Of a DNA stretch of 64,000 bases, positions 32,841 through 42,183 are shown piece after piece. The stretch comes from Pollutimonas sp963706785 (lineage in GTDB: Bacteria > Pseudomonadota > Gammaproteobacteria > Burkholderiales > Burkholderiaceae_B): contig CAVPNJ010000002.1 of NCBI GenBank assembly GCA_963706785.1, positions 372,001-436,000 of the forward strand. Direction: 5' to 3'. Each line of letters begins with the position of its first letter. The first letter of the stretch is position 1. The translations under genes were made by a program, and so were the position numbers. Below the pieces are notes generated by a model. The model saw nothing but the letters and a program-made list of their open reading frames with translations. It made no database searches and was not told the origin of the DNA.

Positions 32841-32959
32841 CGCTAGGCTCCAATCTGCCTTTAAAGGCATATCTCCTCACTTACTTGACTCGGTAAAGTG
32901 CGGGGCGTAGCATCGACTATCGCTTTCTCCCTAAACTGATCGCGATAGAGAAGAGAACT

Positions 32960-33532
32960 ATGTCTACCTACAAAGTTGGATATCTCGTTGGAAGCTTGGC
33001 CAAAGGATCGATTAATCGTAAATTGGCAAAGGCCTTGATCAAGCTTGCTCCACCAGGCCTCGAGTTCACGGAAATTTCGTTTAAGGATTTACCGCTATAC
33101 AGCTACGACTACGATGAAAACTTTCCGCCACAGGCGCGCGAGTATAAGGAGGCCATCAAAAATGTCGACGCGCTGCTATTCGTGACGCCTGAGTACAACC
33201 GATCTATTCCGGGCGGGCTCAAGAACGCGATTGATTGGGCCAGCCGGCCCTATGGAAGTAATTCGTTCACTCACAAGCCATCGGCCGTCATCGGCACCTC
33301 ACCTGGAGCAATCGGCACCGCAGTTGCCCAACAAAGTCTACGAAGCGTGCTTGGTTTTTGCAACTCACCGCAAATGAACGCGCCGGAGGCTTATATTCAT
33401 TTTTCCCCCGGACTAATTACCGACGAGGGCGATGTGACGGTCGACTCGACTAAAGAGTTCCTGAGCAAATACATGACGGAGTTTCACACGTTCATTCAAC
33501 GCGTGCTTCAGGTGCTTCCTCGCCAATCATGA
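32960..33532 (+). CDS. NADPH-dependent FMN reductase family protein
   Basis: Flavodoxin-fold NAD(P)H:FMN/quinone reductase of the ChrR/YieF/azoreductase-like group. FMN-binding features are GYLVGSLAKGSINRKLAKAL (phosphate loop, residues 7-26), VTPEYNRSIPGGLKNAIDWASRP (isoalloxazine contacts, about 75-97) and VIGTSPGAIGTAVAQQSLR. At 190 residues it is normal. It reduces quinones, dyes or metals, or protects against redox cycling; the natural substrate is unknown. It lies downstream of the LysR remnant and about 400 bases from the divergent pirin gene, a typical partnership. A 21-base hairpin follows the stop. Confidence 0.9.
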   Translation: MSTYKVGYLVGSLAKGSINRKLAKALIKLAPPGLEFTEISFKDLPLYSYDYDENFPPQAREYKEAIKNVDALLFVTPEYNRSIPGGLKNAIDWASRPYGSNSFTHKPSAVIGTSPGAIGTAVAQQSLRSVLGFCNSPQMNAPEAYIHFSPGLITDEGDVTVDSTKEFLSKYMTEFHTFIQRVLQVLPRQS

Positions 33533-33540
33533 CGCACCCG

Positions 33541-33561
33541 GCCCCGCAGATATTGCGGGGC
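33541..33561. terminator. Hairpin between convergent genes
   Basis: GCCCCGCA / TGCGGGGC, a perfect 8-bp stem with loop GATAT, lies in the 37-base gap between the convergent FMN reductase and PQQ-propeller genes. It has no T-run on either side, so it is probably a bidirectional terminator or mRNA 3'-end stabiliser. Confidence 0.6.
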
Positions 33562-33569
33562 TGGCGAGC

Positions 33570-35156
33570 TTATTTGCCGGGTAGCGCAAAGATCGCAACC
33601 CATGCCGGACCGCTATCTGTGTCGACAATAGGGTTTTTCATGCCTCCGGCAATCGCCACGTACTGAACCCCGCCGAGCATATAGGTTGATACACCACCGC
33701 CGATGGGATCGCCCAAGTCCTTCTCGAGCAGCACGCGACCATTAGCTGCATCGAGGGCGAGGAAGTTTCCCTTGGTGTCGCCGGTGAGCACCACACCGCC
33801 TGCGGTTGGAGTAACCGCTGCGACCATCGACGAGTCGGTGTCATATTGCCAAAGCACCTTGCCGCTATCTGCATCGACGGCCGTGACATGACCGAAGCGC
33901 TGATTCTTCGGATCCTGGGCCCCGAAACCATTTGAGGACCCAATGAAAGGCTTGGGTGGATCATGTTTGAGATGTTCCGGGCCGCCGAGCTTCAACGTGG
34001 TGGCCCAGTCGATCGACGGAACGAACAACGCATTGACCTGGGGCGAATAAGACGGGCCGTACCAGTTGGTGCCGCCCTGCGTACCGGGCAGGAACCGTGT
34101 GCCTTTCCGGGTTATGGGAGCTTCCACGTTCTCGATCCGCGTCACCGCCGTTTTGAAATACACATCACGTAGGTCGCGGCTCAGGCCATAAACATAGCCA
34201 TTCTTACCGGCCACTGCGACCATCTTTTTGCCTGCCTGTGAAGTGAACAGGATAGGGCTTGCCGCCAGGTCCCAATCGTGAAAGTCATTCTTCACTAACT
34301 GGTAGTGTCCCTTTAATTCTCCGGTCCGCGCGTCGAGTGCAACCACGCTGCTGGTGTAGAGGTTATCCCCTTTTCGGTAGTCACGGACGAAATCCGGCCC
34401 GGGGTTGCCGACCGGCGAGTAGAGTGTTCCGGTCTCTGGGTCCAAGGCGTATGACGAATATGTGCCGCCGCCCGCCTTGACCTTGGCCGGATCGTTTGGC
34501 CAGGTCTTGGCGGCCTCTGGGGTGGACGCAACCGTGTCAAAGTTCCACAGACGCTTGCCGGTATTCGCGTCGAAGGCCCGGATGTGGCCGATCGCCCCAT
34601 AGTCGCTGCCTGCGTTACCGATGATCACCCGACCTTCCCACACGACGGGCACCGAAGTATAAAACTCGCCCCCCTTCACGTCTGCGCCGACCACGTCCCA
34701 GATCACATTGCCGGTCTTCGCATCCATGGCGATAAGGTGGCCGCTGACTAGGCCGCGATAGACCTTGCCGTCGGCGACAGCTACCCCACGCCCCAGCCTG
34801 CCCGGGCTCTCACCCTTGAACTCGTGGACGCGGGTCCACTTATGCTCGGCACTGCGTGCGTCGATGGCATAAGTGCTGGTTCGAGTCGTGACGTAGATCG
34901 TACCGTCGGCGACGACAACCTCGGACTGGAAGCTCATCGTTTCGGGTATCTTGAACCGGGCTACTTCCCGGAGGGTGGCTACGTTTCCGGTATTAATCTG
35001 CGTGAGCGATGAGAATCGGGTGGCGTCGTAGCCGCCATTAAAATGCCACCCGGTGTCTGACTGAGGCGGTCCTTCCGGACTGCCAGGCGGCATTGAGCAA
35101 CTTGCTAGGAGAAGGGACAGGGCTGCGATAGCCGTGAATCGATATGAAATCTTCAT
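33570..35156 (-). CDS. PQQ-dependent dehydrogenase-like beta-propeller lipoprotein
   Basis: Quinoprotein-type propeller. The start at 35156 gives a lipoprotein signal MKISYRFTAIAALSLLLASC (lipobox LASC) and a good ribosome binding site (AGAGGA); longer readings lose this. Repeated W-motif blades read like VTAVDADSGKVLWQYD and IRAFDANTGKRLWNFD, and the segment from GGTYSSYALDPETG to GDNLYTSSVVALDARTGELK followed by HDWDLAASPILF matches the core of PQQ alcohol dehydrogenases. There is no cytochrome c domain, so electrons would leave through a separate carrier. At 528 residues it is shorter than methanol dehydrogenases. A BamB-like structural role is less likely because of the length and blade motifs. 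Confidence 0.82.
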   Translation of the reverse strand: MKISYRFTAIAALSLLLASCSMPPGSPEGPPQSDTGWHFNGGYDATRFSSLTQINTGNVATLREVARFKIPETMSFQSEVVVADGTIYVTTRTSTYAIDARSAEHKWTRVHEFKGESPGRLGRGVAVADGKVYRGLVSGHLIAMDAKTGNVIWDVVGADVKGGEFYTSVPVVWEGRVIIGNAGSDYGAIGHIRAFDANTGKRLWNFDTVASTPEAAKTWPNDPAKVKAGGGTYSSYALDPETGTLYSPVGNPGPDFVRDYRKGDNLYTSSVVALDARTGELKGHYQLVKNDFHDWDLAASPILFTSQAGKKMVAVAGKNGYVYGLSRDLRDVYFKTAVTRIENVEAPITRKGTRFLPGTQGGTNWYGPSYSPQVNALFVPSIDWATTLKLGGPEHLKHDPPKPFIGSSNGFGAQDPKNQRFGHVTAVDADSGKVLWQYDTDSSMVAAVTPTAGGVVLTGDTKGNFLALDAANGRVLLEKDLGDPIGGGVSTYMLGGVQYVAIAGGMKNPIVDTDSGPAWVAIFALPGK

Positions 35157-35492
35157 ATGAGTCCTCTTGAATCCTGAGTTGGACAGCGCTTTCAGAATAT
35201 AGGAAATGTGGCCACTGTCAATATCCGTAGAGGCTCGGCCGATTGCCCGAATACAGCCTCGACGCCATGTATTCCTATGCTGCGGCCAGGAAAAAAGGAA
35301 CGTTAATTTACAAATTGCAGCACAAAAAAACGGGACCGTTAGGCCCCATTGATCCTTCATCTTGGTTGTGGCGCTGTAGCTAGGCTTTATCGGCGTTTGG
35401 AAACATGATTACTTGAGCCAAGATGATCAGGTTCTTAGCAATTTTTGCTCGGTTTATGCTTTATTCTTGGCCATTCTACGGTTTACGACAAA

Positions 35493-36287
35493 CTAAGGGC
35501 GCGCCAGACGATCCGGTCTTAAGCGGTGCCGGGCATCTGTCGCACGCCATAGCGCCAGCGACGTGGCGGCCAGCGCCCCGAGCCCCGCTCCCCCGGCCAG
35601 CAGGAACAGCACCAATATCTGATACTTGGCCGCTTCGAATGGCGCCATGCCCGCGAGAATTTGCCCAGTCATCATGCCGGGAAGTGTGATGATGCCGGCC
35701 GCCGACATCTGATTCACGATAGGGATGAGTCCACTGCGCAGCGCATTTCGCTGGAGGGGCTTGAGCGCTTCGCTTCGGGTGGCGCCCAGAGCAAGTTGTG
35801 CCTCGATCGCCGCACGCTCGCGTGTGAGGCCGGTATTGAAGACATTCAGACTGATGCTGACGCCGTTCATCACACTGCCCAGAATGATGCCCACAAATGG
35901 AATAAAGACTTCAGGCGCGTGCCATGGCGCTGAGCGAAGATTGACGATGGCAAAGAGCAAGACCAGGACGGCCGCGGCTGTCGTCGCACATGCGCCGATT
36001 CCTACCCCCCATCCGCCCGCAAATCGCTGCTTTTGGCGAGACCAGACTTCATAGCTCGCAAGGGCGATCATCAGAGCAGCAACCGCCAGCATGACGACGC
36101 TGGACGAAGAGGCGAAAACACTCTTCAATATCAAGCCGACTAGCAACAGTTGTACAGTCGCCCGCGCGGCGGCCAGGGTGAGGGCTCGGCCCAGACCCAG
36201 ATTCAGCATAAAGGAAAGCCCTGCATTCAGCAGTACCAAAACCGAAGCAACGGCAAGGTCGAAGTAGGTAAGCAGCGGTGCGCTCAT
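35493..36287 (-). CDS. fetB: Iron-efflux ABC transporter permease (FetB/YbbM)
   Basis: Integral membrane partner of FetA. About seven hydrophobic segments over 264 residues, with the family blocks LGRALTLAAARATVQLLLVGLIL, GIILGSVMNGVSISLNVF, IEAQLALGATRSEALKP (cytoplasmic coupling helix) and IPIVNQMSAAGIITLPGMMTGQILAG. E. coli FetAB lowers iron load under peroxide stress. Its ATG overlaps the fetA stop by four bases. No iron-regulator site is obvious upstream. Confidence 0.88.
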   Translation of the reverse strand: MSAPLLTYFDLAVASVLVLLNAGLSFMLNLGLGRALTLAAARATVQLLLVGLILKSVFASSSSVVMLAVAALMIALASYEVWSRQKQRFAGGWGVGIGACATTAAAVLVLLFAIVNLRSAPWHAPEVFIPFVGIILGSVMNGVSISLNVFNTGLTRERAAIEAQLALGATRSEALKPLQRNALRSGLIPIVNQMSAAGIITLPGMMTGQILAGMAPFEAAKYQILVLFLLAGGAGLGALAATSLALWRATDARHRLRPDRLARP

Positions 36288-36940
36288 TGAGTCTCCTGTG
36301 GAGCGACGCCGTCCGGCGGCGCACTGGGCTCCCCGGCCAGCTTATCGGAGTCGATCTCCTCCACGATGCCATTCCGAATCCGCATATGCCGTGTTCCCAT
36401 GCGTCGGGCCTGATCAATGTCGTGCGTGACTAGAATGATCGTTGTTCCGGCGTCCATGCGCGAGCGCAGCAAGGACTCGACCAGCGCAACGTTGTCGGGA
36501 TCCAGCGCCGAGGTCGGCTCGTCGAGCAGCAAGACCCGATTGGAAGACCCCAGCGCGCGCAGCAGCGCCAGGCGCTGGCGTTCGCCCGTGGAGAGTCGTG
36601 CCGTGGGCCAGTTTATGACTTTTGGATCGATGCCGACCTGGGGCAGTAGCCCGCGTAGATCGATATCGCGATGAAAATGTTGGCTGACAAGGTCGGCCCA
36701 CCAGCCCGACTCCGCCGCGACATAGCTGACCTGGCGGCGCCACTGGGGGGCCGGCATGCCGGAACAGGAGGAGCCATCGAGGAAGATATCCCCGTCATGG
36801 GGGTCCAGGTCGGCGATCATACGCAGCAACAAGCTTTTGCCCGCCCCTGAGCTGCCACTGACTGAGACGCACGACCCTCGGTCGATCACGAGATCGACGG
36901 GGCCTATATGCAATCGACGCAGCCCTTTGATTTCCAGCAT
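36284..36940 (-). CDS. fetA: Iron-efflux ABC transporter ATP-binding protein (FetA/YbbL)
   Basis: ABC ATPase powering FetB. Walker A GSSGAGKS (about residues 29-36), signature LSTGERQRLALLRAL, Walker B VLLLDEPTSALD and switch His in LVTHDIDQA are all present and in order. At 218 residues it is a normal compact ATPase. The C-terminal tail is Pro-rich. It is the first gene of the minus-strand fetAB pair, with an ATGA overlap into fetB. Confidence 0.9.
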   Translation of the reverse strand: MLEIKGLRRLHIGPVDLVIDRGSCVSVSGSSGAGKSLLLRMIADLDPHDGDIFLDGSSCSGMPAPQWRRQVSYVAAESGWWADLVSQHFHRDIDLRGLLPQVGIDPKVINWPTARLSTGERQRLALLRALGSSNRVLLLDEPTSALDPDNVALVESLLRSRMDAGTTIILVTHDIDQARRMGTRHMRIRNGIVEEIDSDKLAGEPSAPPDGVAPQETQ

Positions 36941-37267
36941 TTGCGCCTAATTCCAAGGGTAATCAGCGAAGATCGGATCGTAGCATGTCGGCCGCTGCTC
37001 CTGAAACGCCATCGACGCTAGTATGTGTGCAAGGTGCGCCTGTGAACAATTAAATATATCTTCTGTAGAGCGGTTACGACTATTAACTTGACTGGCGACG
37101 GCACGACGCCTAAGTTTCAAACAGAGTTCGCCCAACCAATGCTCCGGTTCGGCAGGCGGTTACGATCGTTGGACAAGCGCGTTTGCGTGTTCGTGCAGCG
37201 TACGGGTCGCAGATGGCTAACCGAAACCGAGCGCATTGAAGAAAGTTTTAAAACAGGATAAGCCGAC
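36941..37267. other. Intergenic region with possible LysR helix-turn-helix debris
   Basis: About 330 bases between divergent fetA and the SDR gene, so it must hold both promoters. On the plus strand, 37139-37261 has an open frame reading LRSLDKRVCVFVQRTGRRWLTETERIEES, which resembles the recognition helix and wing of LysR regulators (LEKRLGVxLFVRTGRRxxLTEAG) but lacks the rest. It stops seven bases before the SDR start. No clean operator was seen. Confidence 0.3.
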
Positions 37268-38029
37268 ATGACTCAACGTGTTTTGATAACGGCAGGCGCG
37301 AGCGGCATTGGCAAGGAAGTCGCCCGGGCGTTCGTCGCAAATGGGGCCACGGTCTGCGTTTGCGACATCAATGCGCAAGCGCTGGCGACCGCCGCGAACG
37401 ACATCCCAGGTCTGGTGACCCTTGTCTGCGACGTGTCCAAACGGCAGGACGTCGAGCGGATGGTCGCCAGCGCCGCCGATGCGCTGGGCGGACTGGACGT
37501 GCTGGTCAATAATGCCGGCATCGCCGGCCCCACCGCGCCGGTCGAGACAGCCGATCCCGATCAGTGGGAGGCGGTCATGGCTGTGGATGTTATCGGCACC
37601 TTCCATGTCACGCGGCACGCTATTCCACACCTGAAGAAATCGGCGGCCGGCAGCATCGTGGTGATGTCGTCGCTCGGTGGGCGCTTCGGTTACCCGAACC
37701 GAAGCGCTTATTGCACCGCGAAGATGGGCCTGATCGGCTTCGCCAAGACACTGTCGCGCGAACTGGGCCAGTACAACATTCGCTGCAATGCTATCGCGCC
37801 GGGCGCAGTGGGCGGTGATCGCATGGAACGCGTCCTCCAAGGCCGCGCCGACGCGGACCACAAGACGCTGGAAGAAGAGCGGCAGGCGATGATGAGCATC
37901 CAGTCGCTCAAGCGTTTTGTCGACCCGAAGGACATCGCCAGCCTGATCGTGTTTTTGGCATCGGATGCGGGGAAGTCGATTTCTGGCCAAGTCATCCCGA
38001 TCGACAACGACGCGCAGACTTCAGCTTAG
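37268..38029 (+). CDS. Short-chain dehydrogenase/reductase
   Basis: Classical SDR, an NAD(P)-dependent oxidoreductase. Cofactor motif ITAGASGIGKE (the usual TGxxxGIG with Ala inserted at the second place), then NNAG in VLVNNAGIAGP, catalytic Ser in VVMSSLGGRFGY and YxxxK in AYCTAKMGLIGFAK. An acidic residue at the end of the second strand (VCDINAQ) favours NAD over NADP. At 253 residues it is normal. It lies 13 bases upstream of an aldo/keto reductase with which it is surely co-transcribed. The substrate is unknown. Confidence 0.9.
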   Translation: MTQRVLITAGASGIGKEVARAFVANGATVCVCDINAQALATAANDIPGLVTLVCDVSKRQDVERMVASAADALGGLDVLVNNAGIAGPTAPVETADPDQWEAVMAVDVIGTFHVTRHAIPHLKKSAAGSIVVMSSLGGRFGYPNRSAYCTAKMGLIGFAKTLSRELGQYNIRCNAIAPGAVGGDRMERVLQGRADADHKTLEEERQAMMSIQSLKRFVDPKDIASLIVFLASDAGKSISGQVIPIDNDAQTSA

Positions 38030-38042
38030 CGAGGGCCTGATC

Positions 38043-38984
38043 ATGCAGAAACGAGATCTGGGCGGCTCCGGAATTGCCATCGCGCCTCTTGTCTTCGGCG
38101 GGAATGTCTTTGGTTGGACGGCCGACGAAACGCGCTCTTTCGAGTTGCTCGATCGCTTCGTCGACCGCGGCTTCAATGCCGTCGATACGGCTGATATTTA
38201 TTCTGCCTGGGCGCCGGGCCTAAGCGGCGGCGAATCGGAAACCGTATTGGGGAATTGGTTAGCGCGGCGTGGGCGGCGCGAGGATCTTGTCTTGATGACC
38301 AAGGTCGGCATGTGGGAAGCGCACAAAGGGCTTTCGGCAGTCAATATTCAGGCGGCCATCGAAGACTCGCTCAGGCGCCTTCGCACCGACTATCTGGATG
38401 TCTATTTCGCGCACATCGACGACCAGGATGTTCCCCTCGAAGAGACCTTGGGTGCCTTCTCAGAATTGATTCAAGCCGGCAAGGTGCGCGCCATCGGTGC
38501 CTCTAACTATACGGCCGAGCGATTGCGCAAGGCGTTGGCGGTTTCCGAACAGCATGGCCTGCCCCGCTATGAGCTGATGCAGCCACTTTACAATCTGTAT
38601 GACCGTGCCGACTTTGAAGACGAGTTGGCAGGCCTGGCAATAAAGCACGGGCTGGGGGCGGTCAGCTATTTTGCTTTGGCTAGCGGTTTTCTGACGGGCA
38701 AGTACCGAACGATTGAAGATCTTCAGGGCAGCGCGCGTTCCGATTTTCTTAAAAAGTACTTTGACGAGCGCGGCCAGAAACTCTTGAAAGAATTGCTGGA
38801 CGTCTCTAATAAGCTTTCGGCTAAGCCCGCTCAGGTTGCCTTGGCCTGGCTGCTGACCCGGCCGGGTCTCACAGCGCCCATTGCCAGCGCAACCAATCTG
38901 ACGCAGCTTGACGAGGTACTGGATTCGGTAAGTGTTTCCCTGCCTGACGAAGCGCTTTCCAGGCTGGAGACCGCTAGCCGTTAA
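38043..38984 (+). CDS. Aldo/keto reductase
   Basis: TIM-barrel NADPH-dependent reductase. The catalytic tetrad is recognisable: Asp and Tyr in NAVDTADIYSAW, Lys in LMTKVGMW and His in DVYFAHIDDQD. The C-terminal cofactor region reads APIASATNLTQLDEVLDSV, close to the PIPGTxxxxxxEEN motif. The ATG at 38043 has GAGGG upstream. At 313 residues it is normal. It follows the SDR gene and is followed by a second SDR after about 100 bases. Together they look like a small carbonyl or sugar redox unit. Confidence 0.9.
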   Translation: MQKRDLGGSGIAIAPLVFGGNVFGWTADETRSFELLDRFVDRGFNAVDTADIYSAWAPGLSGGESETVLGNWLARRGRREDLVLMTKVGMWEAHKGLSAVNIQAAIEDSLRRLRTDYLDVYFAHIDDQDVPLEETLGAFSELIQAGKVRAIGASNYTAERLRKALAVSEQHGLPRYELMQPLYNLYDRADFEDELAGLAIKHGLGAVSYFALASGFLTGKYRTIEDLQGSARSDFLKKYFDERGQKLLKELLDVSNKLSAKPAQVALAWLLTRPGLTAPIASATNLTQLDEVLDSVSVSLPDEALSRLETASR

Positions 38985-39087
38985 AGCATAAGCCATTATG
39001 CGACATGCCATATAAGCCTTGCGGGTCATGGTTTCAAAGTCACGGTGCAATTTAAAGATTCAACCTAATAGCCAAGGAGTTAGAAGC

Positions 39088-39831
39088 ATGAGCGATAACA
39101 TCGAAGGCAAAGTGGTCGTGATAACTGGAGCTAGCAGCGGACTAGGGGAAGCCACAGCGCGGCTTCTCTCGGCGCGCGGGGCTGTTGTGGCGCTAGGTGC
39201 TCGTCGCATGGATCGAATGCAGGTGCTGGTGGACGAGTTGGGCGGCGCCAGGAACGGCCTCGCTATCCAAACCGATGTCAAACATCTCGACCAGGTGAAG
39301 AAGCTGGTCGATGCCGCGGTAGAGGCCTATGGTCGGATCGACGTCATGATCAACAATGCCGGGCTGATGCCGCAGTCGTTATTGGAAAACCTGAAAATTG
39401 ACGAGTGGGACCAGATGATCGACGTGAACATCAAGGGTGTTCTGTACGGTATTGCCGCGGTCCTGCCCTATATGAAAGAACAGAAGGCCGGACACATCAT
39501 CAATGTTTCCTCGGTCGCGGGACACAAAGTCGGGCCCGGCGGCGCCGTTTATTCGGCTACCAAACATGCGGTGCTTGCCTTATCCGAAGGATTGCGACAG
39601 GAGGTAAAGCCATACAACATCCGCACGACAGTTATTTCGCCCGGCGCCGTCGCCACGGAGCTTCCTAATAGCGTCACCGATCCCATGGTGGCCCCGCGGA
39701 TCAACAAGTTGTACAAGGAAATCGCGATTCCGGCCGACTCATTCGCCCGGGCAGTGGCCTTTGCGATCAGCCAGCCGGGGGAAGTCGACATCAACGAAAT
39801 TTTATTTCGGCCGACCCGTCAGGAATATTAA
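39088..39831 (+). CDS. Short-chain dehydrogenase/reductase (YdfG-like)
   Basis: Classical SDR with VITGASSGLGEATA, VMINNAGLMPQS, Ser in INVSSVAGHKV and YSATKHAV. Arg residues after the second strand (LGARRMDRM) favour NADP. The end of the protein (DINEILFRPTRQEY) is characteristic of the YdfG/serine-dehydrogenase-like group. The ATG at 39088 has AAGGAG at proper spacing. At 247 residues it is normal. It may form a unit with the SDR and aldo/keto reductase upstream. Confidence 0.9.
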   Translation: MSDNIEGKVVVITGASSGLGEATARLLSARGAVVALGARRMDRMQVLVDELGGARNGLAIQTDVKHLDQVKKLVDAAVEAYGRIDVMINNAGLMPQSLLENLKIDEWDQMIDVNIKGVLYGIAAVLPYMKEQKAGHIINVSSVAGHKVGPGGAVYSATKHAVLALSEGLRQEVKPYNIRTTVISPGAVATELPNSVTDPMVAPRINKLYKEIAIPADSFARAVAFAISQPGEVDINEILFRPTRQEY

Positions 39832-40058
39832 TTACTATTCTGCAATAGACTCCGCAGATGCCGACCTTCGCGTTAATTGTCGATATGTTGTGTAGAGCAA
39901 GCGCTGACGGATCGAAGCGCCGGTAACATGCGTTAGTTGGGGCTGGGTCAATCTCGCGCTGTGTACCTTTTAGCTTATTATCAAAGAAAAGGGGAGGCCT
40001 TCCTCGGCTTCACCGATTGCCCATTTAGCAGACTATTTTTATAGTTTTGGAGGATAGC

Positions 40059-41915
40059 TTGTTTCGCCGGTTTGAACGTCTGCTCGACCCTTTCCCGCCT
40101 GAGGACGCGCCTGTGCCGCCCGGGGGCTTAATCTCTTTTCTATGGGCATGTACACGCGGCTCGCGACGCTACCTCGTCGCGTTGGCTCTGTTCAGTGCCA
40201 GCGTGTCGATTTACGAAGCTTGGTTATTCGCATTCCTGGGCCAGGTCGTGGATTTGCTCACCGTCTGGCAGACGGGTGGACCAGCTTCCATACATGAGCA
40301 GCGTGTACTATGGGTAATTGGTATCGTGCTATTCGCCAGCATCGGTTTGACGGCACTGCGCACCATGGTACAGCACCAAGTGCTGGCCATTAACTTGCCG
40401 CTGCGGCTGCGCTGGGATTTCCATCGGCTCATGTTGCGGCAAAGCCTAGCGTTCTTTTCTGACGAATTTGCAGGGCGGGTGACAACTAAAGTCATGCAGA
40501 CGGCGCTGGCCGTACGCGACGTGCTGCTGACTTTCACCGAAATCGTACTCGGCATCGGCGTGTATTTGCTCACCATCATTGCGGTAGCGGGCAGTTTCGA
40601 CCTGCGGCTAATGCTTCCTTTTGTCGGGTGGATTGTGCTGTACGGCTTGTCCATGGTGTATTTCGTGCCGCGTTTGGGCAAGGTGGGCCAGGAACAGGCT
40701 CACGCCCGGTCCTCGATGACCGGGCGCATTACCGATGCCTACTCTAACATCACGACCGTCAAGCTGTTCTCACACACCAGGCGTGAGGCGCACTTCGCCC
40801 GCGCCGCGATGGAGGACTTCAAGGACACCGGCTTTCGCCAAATGCGCTTGGTCAGCAAGTTTGAGATTGTCAACCAGACGCTGGTAGTGGCGTTGATCTT
40901 TACAGCAGGTGGTTATGCGCTATCGCTGTGGCACGGCGGCGGAATCGGCATTGGCGCCGTGGCGGCGGTCACTGCCATGGCCTTGCGGGTTAACGGTATG
41001 TCGCAATGGATCATGTGGGAAATGGCCACGCTGTTCGAGAACATCGGCACCGTGCAGGACGGCATCGCGACCCTTACACGCGTTGCCAATGTGCAAGATG
41101 TGCCGGGCGCGCCTGCGCTGAAAGTGACGCGCGGTGAGGTTGAGTTCGAAAAAGTCTTCTTCAATTACAGCGGTGAGCGTCGAGTGCTAGACGGCCTTAG
41201 CCTGAAGGTGCGGCCGGGCGAGAAAATCGGCTTGGTGGGCCGCTCCGGCGCGGGCAAGTCCACACTGGTCAGTCTTCTTTTGCGCTTTTACGACGTACAA
41301 AGTGGCGTGATACGCATCGATGGGCAGAACATCGCCCAAGTCTCACAGGACAGCCTGCGTAGTGCCATCGGCATGGTCACGCAGGACACTTCGTTGTTGC
41401 ACCGCTCGATCCGAGACAACATCGCCTACGGACGTCCCGATGCAAGCGATGGCCAAATTCGAGCCGCCGCCATCCGTGCCCATGCCGACGAATTCATCGA
41501 GCAGCTGAAAGACTCGCAAGGCGGCAGCGGCTACGATACTCTCGTGGGGGAGCGAGGCGTCAAGCTTTCCGGCGGCCAGCGTCAACGTATCGCAATTGCA
41601 CGCGTCATGCTGAAGAACGCTCCAATCTTGCTATTGGATGAAGCCACGAGTGCCCTGGATTCGGAAGTGGAAGCGGCCATACAGGAAAATCTCAACGAAG
41701 TAATGGAGGGAAAAACGGTAATTGCCATCGCCCATCGCCTCTCTACCATTGCCGCCATGGATCGGCTCATCGTCATAGAGGAAGGGCGCATTATCGAAGA
41801 GGGTAGCCACAGCGACTTGTTAAAGCAAAACGGCACCTACGCGCACTTATGGCATCACCAGAGCGGCGGTTTCCTGGCTCAGGAAGTCGAGGAAACAGCT
41901 GATTCGATGCAATAA
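40059..41915 (+). CDS. ABC exporter, fused permease and ATPase
   Basis: Half-size ABC exporter (type IV, works as a dimer). The N-terminal membrane domain (about residues 30-330) has six hydrophobic segments; the ATPase has Walker A GRSGAGKST, signature LSGGQRQR, Walker B ILLLDEATSALD and the switch His in IAHRLST. The start is most likely TTG at 40059 because GGAGGA lies five bases before it; an earlier in-frame TTG (40047) sits inside that site. At 618 residues it is normal. It resembles the multidrug/heavy-metal exporter group, but no motif defines the cargo. It is followed by a strong terminator. Confidence 0.9.
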   Translation: MFRRFERLLDPFPPEDAPVPPGGLISFLWACTRGSRRYLVALALFSASVSIYEAWLFAFLGQVVDLLTVWQTGGPASIHEQRVLWVIGIVLFASIGLTALRTMVQHQVLAINLPLRLRWDFHRLMLRQSLAFFSDEFAGRVTTKVMQTALAVRDVLLTFTEIVLGIGVYLLTIIAVAGSFDLRLMLPFVGWIVLYGLSMVYFVPRLGKVGQEQAHARSSMTGRITDAYSNITTVKLFSHTRREAHFARAAMEDFKDTGFRQMRLVSKFEIVNQTLVVALIFTAGGYALSLWHGGGIGIGAVAAVTAMALRVNGMSQWIMWEMATLFENIGTVQDGIATLTRVANVQDVPGAPALKVTRGEVEFEKVFFNYSGERRVLDGLSLKVRPGEKIGLVGRSGAGKSTLVSLLLRFYDVQSGVIRIDGQNIAQVSQDSLRSAIGMVTQDTSLLHRSIRDNIAYGRPDASDGQIRAAAIRAHADEFIEQLKDSQGGSGYDTLVGERGVKLSGGQRQRIAIARVMLKNAPILLLDEATSALDSEVEAAIQENLNEVMEGKTVIAIAHRLSTIAAMDRLIVIEEGRIIEEGSHSDLLKQNGTYAHLWHHQSGGFLAQEVEETADSMQ

Positions 41916-42081
41916 AGAGACAGTAAGGCGTCCATTGGGTCCGCAAGCGAGTAGAGGCGACCTGAATGAAACATTACTGTAGTGGAATAATTTTTCCGCC
42001 TGAAAACGTTGCAAGCCTGGCACCGCCAGTATTTTGGTGGTTGGAATCGAAGTTGATGGGGCCTAGCATGGTATCAAAGCC

Positions 42082-42110
42082 AAACAAGGCCGCGAAAGCG
42101 GCCTTGTTTT
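42082..42110 (+). terminator. Strong intrinsic terminator
   Basis: ACAAGGCCGC / GCGGCCTTGT is a 10-bp stem closed by a GAAA tetraloop and followed by TTT. A-rich and T-rich flanks on the two sides make it usable in both directions, for the ABC exporter gene and the convergent PilZ gene. Confidence 0.9.
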
Positions 42111-42183
42111 GTTGTGCAGCACGCTGCAAGCAACGGATGTGCGTGTAGACAAATTTAATACCGACTGGTCATCGTCTGGTTTT

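Noticed and set aside
35320..35490. Terminator or small RNA in the gap before fetB
   Set aside because: Only a weak GGG/CCC pairing was found after an A-run near 35330, too short to support a call.
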